Shown in pieces: positions 8,927-17,695 of a stretch of 64,000 bases of DNA; position 1 is the first letter of the stretch; the number at the start of each line of letters is the position of its first letter. The position numbers and the translations under genes were made by a program. Under the pieces are notes generated by a model that was not told the origin of the DNA, searched no databases, and was given only the letters and a program-made list of their open reading frames with translations. The DNA is taken from positions 2,108,001-2,172,000 of the forward strand of contig NZ_FNQB01000001.1 of assembly GCF_900107455.1 (NCBI RefSeq). The letters are read 5' to 3'. Source of the DNA: Asanoa ishikariensis. Its GTDB lineage: Bacteria; Actinomycetota; Actinomycetes; Mycobacteriales; Micromonosporaceae.

Positions 8927-9328
8927 TCAGGCCCGGCAGCAGCCCTGGCAGGTTCCGAAGATCTCCAGGGTGTGGCTCACGTCGGTGAAGCCGTGCTTCT
9001 CCGCCACGCGGTCCGCCCAGTTCTCGACCGCCGGGCCCTCTACCTCGACGGTCGAACCGCAGGACCGGCAGACCAGGTGGTGATGGTGGCCCTGGCTGCA
9101 CCGGCGGTAGAGGTGCTCGCCGCCGGGCGGGCGCATCACGTCGATCTCACCGGCGTCGGCAAGGCTCTGCAGGGTGCGGTAGACGGTGGTCAGCCCGACC
9201 CGCTCGCCCCGATCGCGGAGCATCGAGTGCAGTTCCTGGGCGCTGTGGAAGCCCTCGACCGACCCGAGCAACGAACTCACCGCGCGCCGCTGGTGGGTAT
9301 TGCGCAGGGTGCCGGCCTCGCCGCTCAT
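8927..9328 (-). CDS. zur: Zinc-responsive Fur-family repressor Zur
   Basis: 133 residues with the Fur fold: winged helix spanning residues 10-80 (TTVYRTLQSLADAGEIDVM recognition part) and a dimerisation domain with the structural zinc cysteines CRSCG and CQGC. The RRCSQGHHHHLVCRSCG stretch carries the regulatory metal ligands. Zur, rather than Fur or PerR, is supported by the adjoining smtB-like gene and zinc ABC genes. The start overlaps the smtB-like stop by 4 bp. In mycobacteria smtB and zur (furB) are likewise co-transcribed next to glyS. Confidence 0.92.
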   Translation of the reverse strand: MSGEAGTLRNTHQRRAVSSLLGSVEGFHSAQELHSMLRDRGERVGLTTVYRTLQSLADAGEIDVMRPPGGEHLYRRCSQGHHHHLVCRSCGSTVEVEGPAVENWADRVAEKHGFTDVSHTLEIFGTCQGCCRA

Positions 9329-9624
9329 GATGCCTCCCGGGCGTGGCTGACCGCGTCGGCCACGATGTGCGCGATGTGCTCGTCGACAAGGGAGTACGCG
9401 ATCTCCCGGCCCCGCCGGTTGCCGCGTACGAGGCCTGCGCCGCGCAGCACCCGCAGGTGCTGGGACACCAGGGGCTGCGGCGCGCGCAGCGACTCGACCA
9501 GCTCGTGCACGCAGCGTTCGCCGCCGCCGAGCTCCGTGACGATGGCGACCCGGATCGGCGCCGCCAGGGCGCGCAGGAGTTCACCCGCGCGCTCGTACGA
9601 CTCGTACCCGTTGCCCTCCGTCAT
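9325..9624 (-). CDS. smtB: ArsR/SmtB-family metal-sensing repressor
   Basis: 99 residues, an ArsR-type winged helix: LLRALAAPIRVAIVTELGGG, then CVHELVESL, the recognition helix QPLVSQHLRVLRGAGLV and the wing NRRGREIAYSLVDEHIAHIV. The terminal helix pattern D-x-H-x-x-x-I is the alpha5 zinc site of SmtB/ZiaR-like sensors, and one cysteine lies in the alpha3N region (RCVHEL). The likely role is derepression of an efflux or zinc-stress target when zinc is high. Co-transcribed with znuB upstream (15 bp gap) and zur downstream (ATGA overlap). Confidence 0.88.
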   Translation of the reverse strand: MTEGNGYESYERAGELLRALAAPIRVAIVTELGGGERCVHELVESLRAPQPLVSQHLRVLRGAGLVRGNRRGREIAYSLVDEHIAHIVADAVSHAREAS

Positions 9625-9638
9625 ACCGGAACGGTAGC

Positions 9639-10538
9639 TCAGCGGGAATCCAGGACGACCTCGTGTGGCTCCGGCTCGGCGGTGGCGGGCCGACCTGGGG
9701 CCTGGCTCGCGCGTAGGGCCGTCCGTCTGCGGACGGCCCGCAGTGCCGCCAGGGCCACGGCGACGACCAGGAAGCCGGCGATCGCGAGCACCACGATGGT
9801 CGCGCCGAGCGCGGTGTCGATCTCCCAGGCCAGCCAGACGCCGGAGCCCGCGGCGGCGACGCCGAGCACCATCGCCAGGCCCATCGTGGCCAGGAAGCCG
9901 CGGGCCACCTGTTGCGCGGTCGCCACCGGCACCACCATCAGCGCGCTGACCAGCAGCAGGCCGACCGCGCGCATGGAGATCGTCACGGTGACCGCGGTCA
10001 TGACCGCGACGAGCAGGTTGAGCGCGCGCACCGGCAGGCCGGAGACCCGGGCGTACTCCTCGTCGTGGCTGGCCGCGAACAGCGCCGGGCGCAGGCCGAT
10101 GGCCAGCCCGAGCACGACGGCGCCGAGCACCAGGATCAGCACCAGGTCCGACCGGGAGGTGGTGGCCAAGGATCCGAAGAGGTACGTCATCAGGTTGGCG
10201 TTGCTGCGGCTCCCCGAGAGGCCGACCAGCATCACACCGCCCGCGATGCCGCCGTAGAAGAGCAGGGCGAGGGCCAGGTCGCCGGAGGTACGACCGCGTT
10301 CCCGGATCAGCTCGATGGCGATCGCGCCGACCGCCGAGACGACCACCGCCGTCCAGACAGGCGAGGTGTTCAGCAGCAGGCCGACGCCGACACCGGTCAG
10401 CGCGACGTGGCCGACCCCGTCGCCGATCAGGGACATCCGCCGCTGCACGAGGTAGATGCCCAGCGCGGGTGCGGTCAGGCCGATCACGACAGCGCCGACG
10501 AACGCCCGGATCATGAACTCGTTCGCGAAAATACTCAT
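9639..10538 (-). CDS. znuB: Zinc ABC transporter permease ZnuB
   Basis: 299 residues, ABC-3 type permease with eight or nine membrane helices. Typical segments: RMSLIGDGVGHVALTGVGVG near residue 35, DLALALLFYGGIAGGVMLVG, and MRAVGLLLVSALMVVPVATA near 190, which is the conserved coupling/substrate region of metal permeases. ATG at 10536-10538 overlaps the ATPase stop by 4 bp; an in-frame start nine bases earlier is less likely. The C-terminal 40 residues are a charged tail. Moves Zn2+ delivered by ZnuA across the membrane. Confidence 0.92.
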   Translation of the reverse strand: MSIFANEFMIRAFVGAVVIGLTAPALGIYLVQRRMSLIGDGVGHVALTGVGVGLLLNTSPVWTAVVVSAVGAIAIELIRERGRTSGDLALALLFYGGIAGGVMLVGLSGSRSNANLMTYLFGSLATTSRSDLVLILVLGAVVLGLAIGLRPALFAASHDEEYARVSGLPVRALNLLVAVMTAVTVTISMRAVGLLLVSALMVVPVATAQQVARGFLATMGLAMVLGVAAAGSGVWLAWEIDTALGATIVVLAIAGFLVVAVALAALRAVRRRTALRASQAPGRPATAEPEPHEVVLDSR

Positions 10539-11290
10539 GCTCCCCACATCCCCCGTGTCTCGTGCGGCGCGTGCGGGTGCACGTGGTCGTGGTCGGGGTC
10601 GGCGTGGTGGCCGGCGGGCGCCGGCACGGAGCCCTCGTGCGCGATCTCGCCGTGGTGCACCACGACGCAGCGGGTGATCAACGGTTGCAGCGGGCCGAGC
10701 TCGTGCGCGACCAGCAGCACGGTGCCCCCGCCGGTGACGAACTCGCCCAGCGCGCCCGCGAAGGCGGCCTGGCTGGCGGAGTCGACGCCGGCCGTCGGCT
10801 CGTCGAGGACCAGCAGTTCGGGGCGGCCGGCCAGGGCGCGGGCGATCAGCGTGCGCTGCTGCTGGCCGCCGGAGAGGCTGCTGACCGGGTCACCGGCGCG
10901 GTCGGCCAGCCCGACGGCGTCCAGCGCGGTCGTCACGGCGGCCCGGTCGGCGGCGCCCGGCGGGCGGAAGATGCCCCGGCGGGCGACCAGGCCCGAGCCG
11001 ACCACCTCGGCGACGGTCGCCGGCACACCGGAACCGGCGCCGATGCGCTGCGGCACGTACCCGATGCGCTGCCATTTCTTGAAGCGTCGGTCGCCGAACA
11101 GGGTGATCTCGCCGGCGCTCAGCGGCACCAGCCGCAGGATCGACCGCACCAGCGTGGACTTGCCGGAGCCGTTGGCGCCGAGGATCGCGACCACGTCGCC
11201 GCGCTGGACGCTCAGCGAGACCCCGCGCAGCACGATCTTGTCGTCGTAGCCGACGACGGCGTTGCTGACCTCGACGACAGGGTTGGTCAT
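10535..11290 (-). CDS. znuC: Zinc ABC transporter ATPase ZnuC
   Basis: 251 residues with all ABC motifs: Walker A GANGSGKST near residue 38, Q-loop region GYVPQRIG, signature SSLSGGQQQRTLIARALAG near 140, Walker B ELLVLDEPTAGVD, and H-loop LLVAHELG. A notable C-terminal tail, HHADPDHDHVHPHAPHE, is rich in His and Asp and could bind zinc, perhaps as feedback or buffer; such tails occur in some metal ABC ATPases. Start overlaps znuA stop by 4 bp. Energises zinc uptake. Confidence 0.92.
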   Translation of the reverse strand: MTNPVVEVSNAVVGYDDKIVLRGVSLSVQRGDVVAILGANGSGKSTLVRSILRLVPLSAGEITLFGDRRFKKWQRIGYVPQRIGAGSGVPATVAEVVGSGLVARRGIFRPPGAADRAAVTTALDAVGLADRAGDPVSSLSGGQQQRTLIARALAGRPELLVLDEPTAGVDSASQAAFAGALGEFVTGGGTVLLVAHELGPLQPLITRCVVVHHGEIAHEGSVPAPAGHHADPDHDHVHPHAPHETRGMWGA

Positions 11291-12225
11291 GAGCAGTCCA
11301 GGGCGGTGCGGATGGCGGTCAGGTTCGTGCGCATGATCGAAAAGTAGTCGCCGGTCGCGCCGGGCTGGAGCCCCTCGATCGGGTCGAGCACCGCGGTCCG
11401 GGCGCCGACCTCGGCCGCGATGGTGTCGGCGACCTTCGGGCTGACCAGCGTCTCGAAGAAGATCGTGGTGGCGCCGTGCTCGCGGGCCTCGGCGGCGACG
11501 GCGGCCAGCCGCTGCGGCGCCGGCTCGGTGTCCGGTGTCACCCCGGTCAGCCCGACCTGCTCCAGGTGGTAGCGGTCGGCGAGGTAGCCGAACGCGGCGT
11601 GCCCGGTCACGAGCTCGCGCCGCTGGCAGGTCGCGAGGCCGGCCGCGTACTCCTGGTCGAGTCCGGTCAGCTCGGTGCGCAACCGGGCCGCGTTGGCCTG
11701 GTAGTCCGCGGCGTGATCCGGATCTTGGGCTGCGAGCCGGTCGGCCACCTGCTGCCCGATCGTGGCGAGCCGGGTCGGGTCCAGCCAGACGTGGGGGTCG
11801 GTGCTGCTCGCGTCGGCGTGCTCGGCTTCTTCGCCCTCGTGCACGTGGTCGCTCTCACCGGCCTTGAGCAGCGGCACCGCCGTGCTCACGTCGAACGCCC
11901 GGTCGCCGCCGACCTGCTCGACCGCGTCGTCCATCGCCGGCTGGAAGCCCTTGAGGTAGACGATCACCTCGGCGTCCGAGACGCGGCCCACCTGGCGGGC
12001 GCTGAGCTCCAGGTCGTGCGGTTCGGCGCCGGGCTTGGCCAGGTTTGTCACCGCGACGTGGCCGCCGCCGACCTGCTCGGAGACGAACTGGAGGGGGTAG
12101 AAGGCGGCCACCACGTCGACCTTGCCGGGCGCGGCCGCCGAGTCGGTGGTGCAGGCCGCCAGGCCGGTCGCGGCGAAGACGGCGAGACCGGCGAAGACCG
12201 CGGCGAGGGTACGGCGGCGACGCAT
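11287..12225 (-). CDS. znuA: Zinc-binding lipoprotein ZnuA (ABC solute-binding protein)
   Basis: 312 residues from ATG 12225. Signal peptide RRRRTLAAVFAGLAVFAATG ends in lipobox LAAC, so the mature protein is anchored outside the membrane. Cluster A-I fold of metal receptors: FYPLQFVSEQVGG, AKPGAEPHDLELS (first His ligand), a His/Asp/Glu loop DHVHEGEEAEHADASSTDPHVWLDP (landmarks) near residue 130 as in zinc receptors, TGHAAFGYLADRY (third His), and ETLVSPKVADTIAAE. The acidic-His loop favours zinc over manganese. First gene of the operon; a Zur-like palindrome lies 17 bp upstream of this ATG. A TTG 21 bases upstream also opens the frame but lies inside that operator. Confidence 0.92.
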   Translation of the reverse strand: MRRRRTLAAVFAGLAVFAATGLAACTTDSAAAPGKVDVVAAFYPLQFVSEQVGGGHVAVTNLAKPGAEPHDLELSARQVGRVSDAEVIVYLKGFQPAMDDAVEQVGGDRAFDVSTAVPLLKAGESDHVHEGEEAEHADASSTDPHVWLDPTRLATIGQQVADRLAAQDPDHAADYQANAARLRTELTGLDQEYAAGLATCQRRELVTGHAAFGYLADRYHLEQVGLTGVTPDTEPAPQRLAAVAAEAREHGATTIFFETLVSPKVADTIAAEVGARTAVLDPIEGLQPGATGDYFSIMRTNLTAIRTALDCS

Positions 12226-12241
12226 GCCCTCAACTGTCGCC

Positions 12242-12260
12242 GACAATGAAATTGATTGTC
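12242..12260 (-). promoter_or_regulatory. Putative Zur operator upstream of znuA
   Basis: 19-bp inverted repeat GACAAT-7-ATTGTC in an otherwise high-GC region. Arms and the A+T-rich centre resemble actinobacterial Zur boxes (general form TGAnAATnATTnTCA). A TTGACA (-35-like) on the minus strand at 12262-12257 overlaps it, so Zur-Zn bound here would block RNA polymerase. All of znuA, znuC, znuB, smtB and zur lie downstream, predicting autoregulation. Confidence 0.75.
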
Positions 12261-12301
12261 AAAAACGCATGAGTCGTGGCGGGTGTTGGCGGGTGACGGC
12301 G

Positions 12302-12559
12302 CTAGAGGATCTTGAGGATCGCAATGCCGATGAGGGCGGTGAGCAGCACGAGGCGTACGAGGCGGGTCTGCGGCGCCTGGACCGACCAGGTCAGCCGGGC
12401 CAGCGCGATCATGCCGCCGGCCAGGATCAGCAGCACCAGGCCGCCGATGATCCCCGGCAGCAGGAGCCCGGCCAGGATGAACGCCAGCGCGAGGAGGAAC
12501 GCCCGCGTCGGGTTGACCCGGGCCAGACGCTCCGGCAGAGCGCGCTGCGTAGGCTGCAT
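12302..12559 (-). CDS. Small two- or three-helix membrane protein (DUF6703-like)
   Basis: 85 residues: a basic N-terminus (QPTQRALPERLARVNPTRAF), then three hydrophobic stretches (FLLALAFILAGLLLPGIIGG, LVLLILAGGMIALARL, VLLTALIGIAILKIL). This resembles a small conserved actinobacterial family I recall as DUF6703; that name is not certain. It sits between znuA (divergent side of the Zur box) and the ABM-domain gene, which starts 27 bp away in the opposite direction, so the two share a promoter region. Confidence 0.7.
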   Translation of the reverse strand: MQPTQRALPERLARVNPTRAFLLALAFILAGLLLPGIIGGLVLLILAGGMIALARLTWSVQAPQTRLVRLVLLTALIGIAILKIL

Positions 12560-12586
12560 GCCGACACTCTACGAGGAGGTTCGTCC

Positions 12587-12928
12587 GTGCTGGTCGTCAA
12601 CCGGTTCGTGGTGGCCGAGGAGGCCGCCGACGGGTTCACCGAACGGGCCCACGCCGCCCTCGAGGCGCTGGCCGCTCGCCCCGGCTACCGGTCCGGGCAA
12701 CTCGTCCGCGGGCTCGACGACCCGACCGCCTGGTGCCTGGTCACCGACTGGGAGTCGGTGGGCACGTACCGGCGTGCGCTCGGCGGGTTCGACGTCAAGG
12801 TGCACGCGACGCCGCTGCTGGCCGAGTCGCTCGACGAGCCGTCGGCGTTCGAGCCGCTGGCCAGCGCCGAGCCCGGCGGTTCCGTGGAGACCCGGGCCAG
12901 CGACCGGTCGGTAGGCCCCGGGCGGTGA
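12587..12928 (+). CDS. Antibiotic-biosynthesis-monooxygenase (ABM) domain protein
   Basis: 113 residues from GTG 12587, preceded by GAGGAGGT at 12573-12580. Fold features: a first strand VLVVNRFVVAEEAADGFTER, helix with LEALAARPGYRSGQLVRGL, and strand AWCLVTDWESVGTYRRAL, the ferredoxin-like dimeric ABM pattern. ABM-fold proteins include cofactor-free monooxygenases, heme-degrading enzymes and stress proteins; no catalytic assignment is possible. The C-terminal 25 residues look disordered. Twenty-five bases separate it from the following Pro-rich protein. Confidence 0.85.
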   Translation: MLVVNRFVVAEEAADGFTERAHAALEALAARPGYRSGQLVRGLDDPTAWCLVTDWESVGTYRRALGGFDVKVHATPLLAESLDEPSAFEPLASAEPGGSVETRASDRSVGPGR

Positions 12929-12953
12929 GCCCGGTCGCACTACGCTGGCTGAC

Positions 12954-13553
12954 ATGAACCCGACGCCCGGCCCGCCGGAGATCCCACCCGGCCCGCCGTC
13001 GGGCTTCCTCACCGCGCCGACCTCGCCCGCGCCCGCGCCGGCCCCGCATCCGGTCGGGCCGCCCGTGCCGCCTGTGCCGCCGCAAGGTCCGGGAGTCGTA
13101 CCCCCGTTCGCCGCACCGCCCACCGAGGGCCGCACCAAGCGGCTCTGGCTGGGGCTCGGCGTGGCCGGGGTGTTCGCACTGCTCTGCTGCGGCGGCGGCA
13201 TCGCCTCGGTCGCCGGGCTGACCGTCTTCGGTGTCCGGGCGATCGAGGAGCAGGCCCGCGTGGTGGTCACCGACTACGTCGAGGCACTCCAGCATGCGGA
13301 ATATGCGGACGCGTACGCCCTGCTCTGCGACTCCCGGCAACGGGCGCAGTCGCCGACCGACTTCGCCGCCACCGAGTCGCTGGCCCCACGGATCGACCGG
13401 TTCCAGGTGGGTTCCATCTCGACCGGCAGCACCAACGGCATCATCGTGCCGGTCGACGTCACCTACGCGACCGGGTCGTCGTCGACGCTGAGCTTCACCA
13501 TGGCGCAGGACCGCGGGACGGGCGGGTTAGAGGTCTGCGGCGTCACCGACTAA
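12954..13553 (+). CDS. Pro-rich single-pass membrane protein with extracellular domain
   Basis: 199 residues: about 60 residues of Pro/Ala/Gly-rich cytoplasmic tail ([27 protein letters not shown]), one helix [19 protein letters not shown] with a double Cys at its end, then a roughly 110-residue outer domain beginning [22 protein letters not shown]. That domain resembles the NTF2-like/DUF4878 modules common on actinobacterial surface proteins with Pro-rich cytoplasmic tails. Two cysteines (LLCDSR and LEVCGVT) may pair. Function unknown. Ends 65 bp before glyS. Confidence 0.75.
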   Translation: MNPTPGPPEIPPGPPSGFLTAPTSPAPAPAPHPVGPPVPPVPPQGPGVVPPFAAPPTEGRTKRLWLGLGVAGVFALLCCGGGIASVAGLTVFGVRAIEEQARVVVTDYVEALQHAEYADAYALLCDSRQRAQSPTDFAATESLAPRIDRFQVGSISTGSTNGIIVPVDVTYATGSSSTLSFTMAQDRGTGGLEVCGVTD

Positions 13554-13618
13554 TCTCGGTGCGTTGTCTGTCCCTTTTTGAAAGCCTCAGCCGACCGCCA
13601 GCCGGCGTAGGAGGAACC

Positions 13619-14985
<1,367 letters not shown>

Positions 14986-14989
<4 letters not shown>

Positions 14990-16014
14990 CGAAGCAAGGG
15001 ACCCTTCTTAACGCTTTCCGCATAGGAAGGGTCCCTTGTTAACACGTCGCAGGTGACAGAGCCGAGGCGTGCGTCGTGCGTCTGCTCGATGAGGCGGCGT
15101 ACGCGTCGGGGGTTCGTGCGAATCTCGGCCGGGGTGAAGTGGAGCACCAGCACGCCCACGCGGCCCAGTTCGTTGTGCCGGTCCATCGTGCGGCGCCACC
15201 CGTCGGCCGAGTAATGGAACTCCTGCGAGTCGACCTCGATCGCGAGGGCTGAATCGGCTATCCAGGCATCCGGCGTCGGGAGTCGTGTGCCGTCCTTTTC
15301 GTGAAGCGGCGGATTCCAGCGCAGCAGCGGCGCGAGGGCGCTGCCGGCCAGGCACTCGCGCAACTCTGCTTCCGGCGCCGACCGAACGCCCGCCAGGATC
15401 TCGTCGACAACCCGCCTGATCAATGCTGTACGACTGCGCTTCGCCCGACGGATCTCGTCGACCAACGCCGGAGGATCGGTGAAGCCGCGTTGCACCGCCT
15501 CGGCCGTGATCGCCCTGATCGGGCGTAGCTCGCGGAGTTCGCGTCCGGCGTCCACCACTGCGCGGGCGGGTGAGCAGACGCGATAAAGGCCGGCGTCGCG
15601 GGCGTTGGGGTCCAACTCCATGGCACGAGCCACGATCACGTGGCCGGCCGATCTGCGGCGAGCCTCATGAGGCACCAGGAGCTGGACTCGGTCGGAGATG
15701 GGCGCGTATCGAAATCCGTGCCAGGCCAACGCGGCGAGGCTGGTGATCTGCGCGTTCTCGCCGGCGTACAGGGCAGCAGCGATTCGCCGTTGCTCGTCGC
15801 TGAGATGTCCGGTGGTCAACACATAGACGCCGGGGAGGACGCGCTGCCAGCGCGCCGACCTGGTGCGGCGGTAGATCGCCATGTCGTCGTATCCGGCAAC
15901 GAGCAGCTGGGCTCGGGTCACGATCTGCTGCTGTCGTTCGGCCAGGTCGGAGATGTCGACGCGAGTCGTTCGCGAGGTCGCGGTCATTTCCGCAGCTTGC
16001 CGTCGGTCAGTCAC
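14986..16014 (-). CDS. AbiEi-like winged helix / DUF559-type nuclease-fold protein
   Basis: 342 residues from GTG 16014 (or 333 from ATG 15987). The N-terminal part has the AbiEi-like pattern [19 protein letters not shown] then [14 protein letters not shown]. The C-terminal part has the DUF559/Vsr-like PD-(D/E)xK pattern: [52 protein letters not shown]. Such proteins are highly paralogous in actinobacteria and no toxin partner is visible here, so an antitoxin role is doubtful. The last ~14 codons ([13 protein letters not shown]) are encoded inside a 52-bp palindromic repeat, and a second copy lies in inverted orientation just upstream of the start. Confidence 0.75.
14992..15043 (+). repeat. 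52-bp nested palindromic repeat, copy 1
   Basis: Starts AAGCAAGGGACCCTTCTTAA, centre CGCTTTCCGCATAGG, ends AAGGGTCCCTTGTTAAC. Each arm contains its own small palindrome AAGGGNCCCTT and the two arms also pair with each other. It begins 3 bp after the glyS stop and forms the end of the opposing gene, so it could also act as a terminator. A near-identical copy in opposite orientation is at 16044-16096. Confidence 0.9.
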
Positions 16015-16043
16015 GCGTCGCTGACCCCTGTGGATAAGTGCGC

Positions 16044-16096
16044 GTTAGTAAGGGGCCCTTCCTATGCGGAAAGCGTTAACAAGGGACCCTTGCTTA
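16044..16096 (-). repeat. 53-bp nested palindromic repeat, copy 2 (inverted)
   Basis: Its reverse complement reads TAAGCAAGGGTCCCTTGTTA, then ACGCTTTCCGCATAGGAAGG, then GGCCCTTACTAAC, matching copy 1 at all but a few positions. It supplies the TAA stop codon (16096-16094) of the XdhC-like gene. Together the two copies bracket the DUF559-like gene as a 1.1 kb inverted-repeat unit. Confidence 0.9.
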
Positions 16097-16618
16097 GAAC
16101 TCGAAGCCGCCCGGGCGGGTGTTGCGGTCCGCGATCAGGCCCGCCAGGGTGGCGATCGCGATCTCCGCCGGGGTGCGGGAGCCGATGTTGAGGCCGATCG
16201 GGCGGTGGACGCGGGCGATCTCGTCGTCGGCGACCCCGAGGTCGCGCAGGGCCTTGACGTGCGGGCCCTCGTGGTGGGGGTTGCCCATCAGGCCGATCCA
16301 GCGGGTCTTCGCGGTCAACGCGTCGCGGATCAGCGTGCCCAGCTCGCCCCGGTGGTGATCGCAGACCACGACGTCGGTGTTGCCGTCGAGGCCAGCGGCA
16401 TCCAACGTGGACACGGCACCGTCGGCGTTCGTCGGTCCCAGCTTCGTCGGGTCGGGCTCGACCAGCACGGTGCGGTAGCCGAGGTCCAGCGCGTAGCGCA
16501 GCAACTGCGCGGACATCGGTGAGGCGAAGATGGCGACCAGCGTCTTGGGCTCGTCGCGCGGTGCCGGCGCGTCGCCGTGGGCGACGGCACAGGAGGCGTC
16601 ATGCACGTGGTCGGTCAC
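16094..16618 (-). CDS. XdhC-like Rossmann-domain protein (molybdenum hydroxylase maturation)
   Basis: 174 residues from GTG 16618. It is the C-terminal Rossmann part of XdhC alone: TLVAIFASPMSAQLLRYALD near residue 27 (quoted to 20), TVLVEPDPTKLGP, DVVVCDHHRGELGTLI, WIGLMGNPHHEGPH and HRPIGLNIGSRTPAEIAIAT, the last being the XdhC hallmark. The N-terminal CoxI/XdhC module is absent. XdhC proteins load sulfurated molybdenum cofactor onto xanthine-dehydrogenase-family enzymes. The only such enzyme in view is encoded at 31,415-35,177, so it may serve that. Starts 3 bp after the winged-helix gene stop; its own stop lies in a palindromic repeat. Confidence 0.85.
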   Translation of the reverse strand: MTDHVHDASCAVAHGDAPAPRDEPKTLVAIFASPMSAQLLRYALDLGYRTVLVEPDPTKLGPTNADGAVSTLDAAGLDGNTDVVVCDHHRGELGTLIRDALTAKTRWIGLMGNPHHEGPHVKALRDLGVADDEIARVHRPIGLNIGSRTPAEIAIATLAGLIADRNTRPGGFEF

Positions 16619-16620
16619 GC

Positions 16621-17652
16621 CTATGACTCTGCCACGACCACCTCCTCGCCGGCGGCCTCCGCGAGCGCGCGCAGGTCCAGGGCGGGCGCGAAAGGCGTAA
16701 CCGTGATCGTGCCTTTGCGCCGCCGCCAGGTGCCGGCCACGGCGCCGTCGGCGAGCACGACGCCCGGGTTGGCGGTGGGTCGCCAGACCTGCTTGCGGCG
16801 GGCCGGGTCGGGCACCAGCAACTGGCGGTCGCCTAGTTCGAGCACCGGGTCGTACGGCGGTAGGAGCCGGACGCCCCGGGCGGGCGGTGCGGCGCGGGCG
16901 GCGTCGAGCTCGTCCGGGTGCAGGAAGAGGCGGCGCCCGTCGACCTCGACCGGCACCACCTCGGCCAGCGCCCACCAGCGTCGAGCGGCGGCGGGGGAGA
17001 GGGCCAGCCACGTGGCCAGGCCGTCGCGGTCCGTCGGGCCGGCGTAGCGGAGGAACCGCCGGACCAGCTCGCGGCGGGCCGTCTCCGGGTCTCCGCGTGG
17101 CAGCGGTGGGCCGGCGACGAAGTCGGCGGAGCCGTCGCCGTTGGGCACGAGGCGCAGGCCGGCGGGCAGCGAGGCGAGCCGGAACAGCGCGTCGTCGACG
17201 TGGTGGGCCGCGCAGCCCGCGCACCACGGCCGCAGGCGCTCGTCGACGGTTTCCTGGAGTGCGGTGGACAGCTCGCCCTTGCCGCACCGGGCACCGGACG
17301 CCAGCGCCGCCGCCATCGCGCCGGCGACCTCGTCGAGCGCGCCGCCGATGGGCCGGTCCAGCGCCGCGAAGAACGGCCCGAAGTGCTGTTTCCGCAGGTC
17401 AGAGGGATCGTCAGGGCGCAGGGCGGCGGCCAGTGCCGGCAGGTCGGCCGCCCGGTGCAGGTGCATCGTGCCCCGGGCACCGTGCACCAGAGCGGAATCG
17501 GACAGGTCGCCGTCGCCCCGGGCGGCCAGGGCGAGCCGGGCAGTCGAGCCCGGCGGCGTGTCCTGGATGCCCGTGTCGAGGACGTCGATCCCACCGAGAT
17601 GCGTCGCCACGCGGTGGGCGCGGACCTCGGCGTCGGTCAGGCGGAGGGCCAT
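16621..17652 (-). CDS. Winged-helix DNA-binding (HTH_42 / AlkZ-like) protein
   Basis: 343 residues from ATG 17652. Recognised by overall pattern: DTGIQDTPPGSTARLALAAR near residue 32, HGARGTMHLHRAADLPALAA, RYAGPTDRDGLATWLAL, LLPPYDPVLELGDRQLLVPD, and the close GVVLADGAVAGTWRRRKGTI typical of the HTH_42 family. This family includes AlkZ/YcaQ DNA glycosylases that unhook crosslinks and use a Gln-containing motif; here the equivalent is IQD rather than QxQ, so activity is uncertain. A distant paralogue of the same length lies at 56,703-57,734. Divergent from dusB across 43 bp. Confidence 0.82.
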   Translation of the reverse strand: MALRLTDAEVRAHRVATHLGGIDVLDTGIQDTPPGSTARLALAARGDGDLSDSALVHGARGTMHLHRAADLPALAAALRPDDPSDLRKQHFGPFFAALDRPIGGALDEVAGAMAAALASGARCGKGELSTALQETVDERLRPWCAGCAAHHVDDALFRLASLPAGLRLVPNGDGSADFVAGPPLPRGDPETARRELVRRFLRYAGPTDRDGLATWLALSPAAARRWWALAEVVPVEVDGRRLFLHPDELDAARAAPPARGVRLLPPYDPVLELGDRQLLVPDPARRKQVWRPTANPGVVLADGAVAGTWRRRKGTITVTPFAPALDLRALAEAAGEEVVVAES

Positions 17653-17695
17653 ATGGGCAGGATGCCGCACGGGTACGACAACGTACGCTCGATGC

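Noticed and set aside
8286-9101. Extended leftward frame starting at 9101 upstream of the membrane protein
   Set aside because: The first ~70 residues overlap zur in another phase and are Pro/Arg-rich; the real start is a GTG near 8,890.
14992-16096. CRISPR-like array suggested by two similar repeats
   Set aside because: Only two copies in inverted orientation, with a gene between; no regular spacers and no cas genes.
16619-17287. N-terminal extension of the XdhC-like frame giving an apparent full-length XdhC
   Set aside because: The extension lies antiphase inside the winged-helix gene and is Arg/Pro-rich without the CoxI/XdhC N-domain; start GTG 16618 follows the upstream stop by 3 bp.
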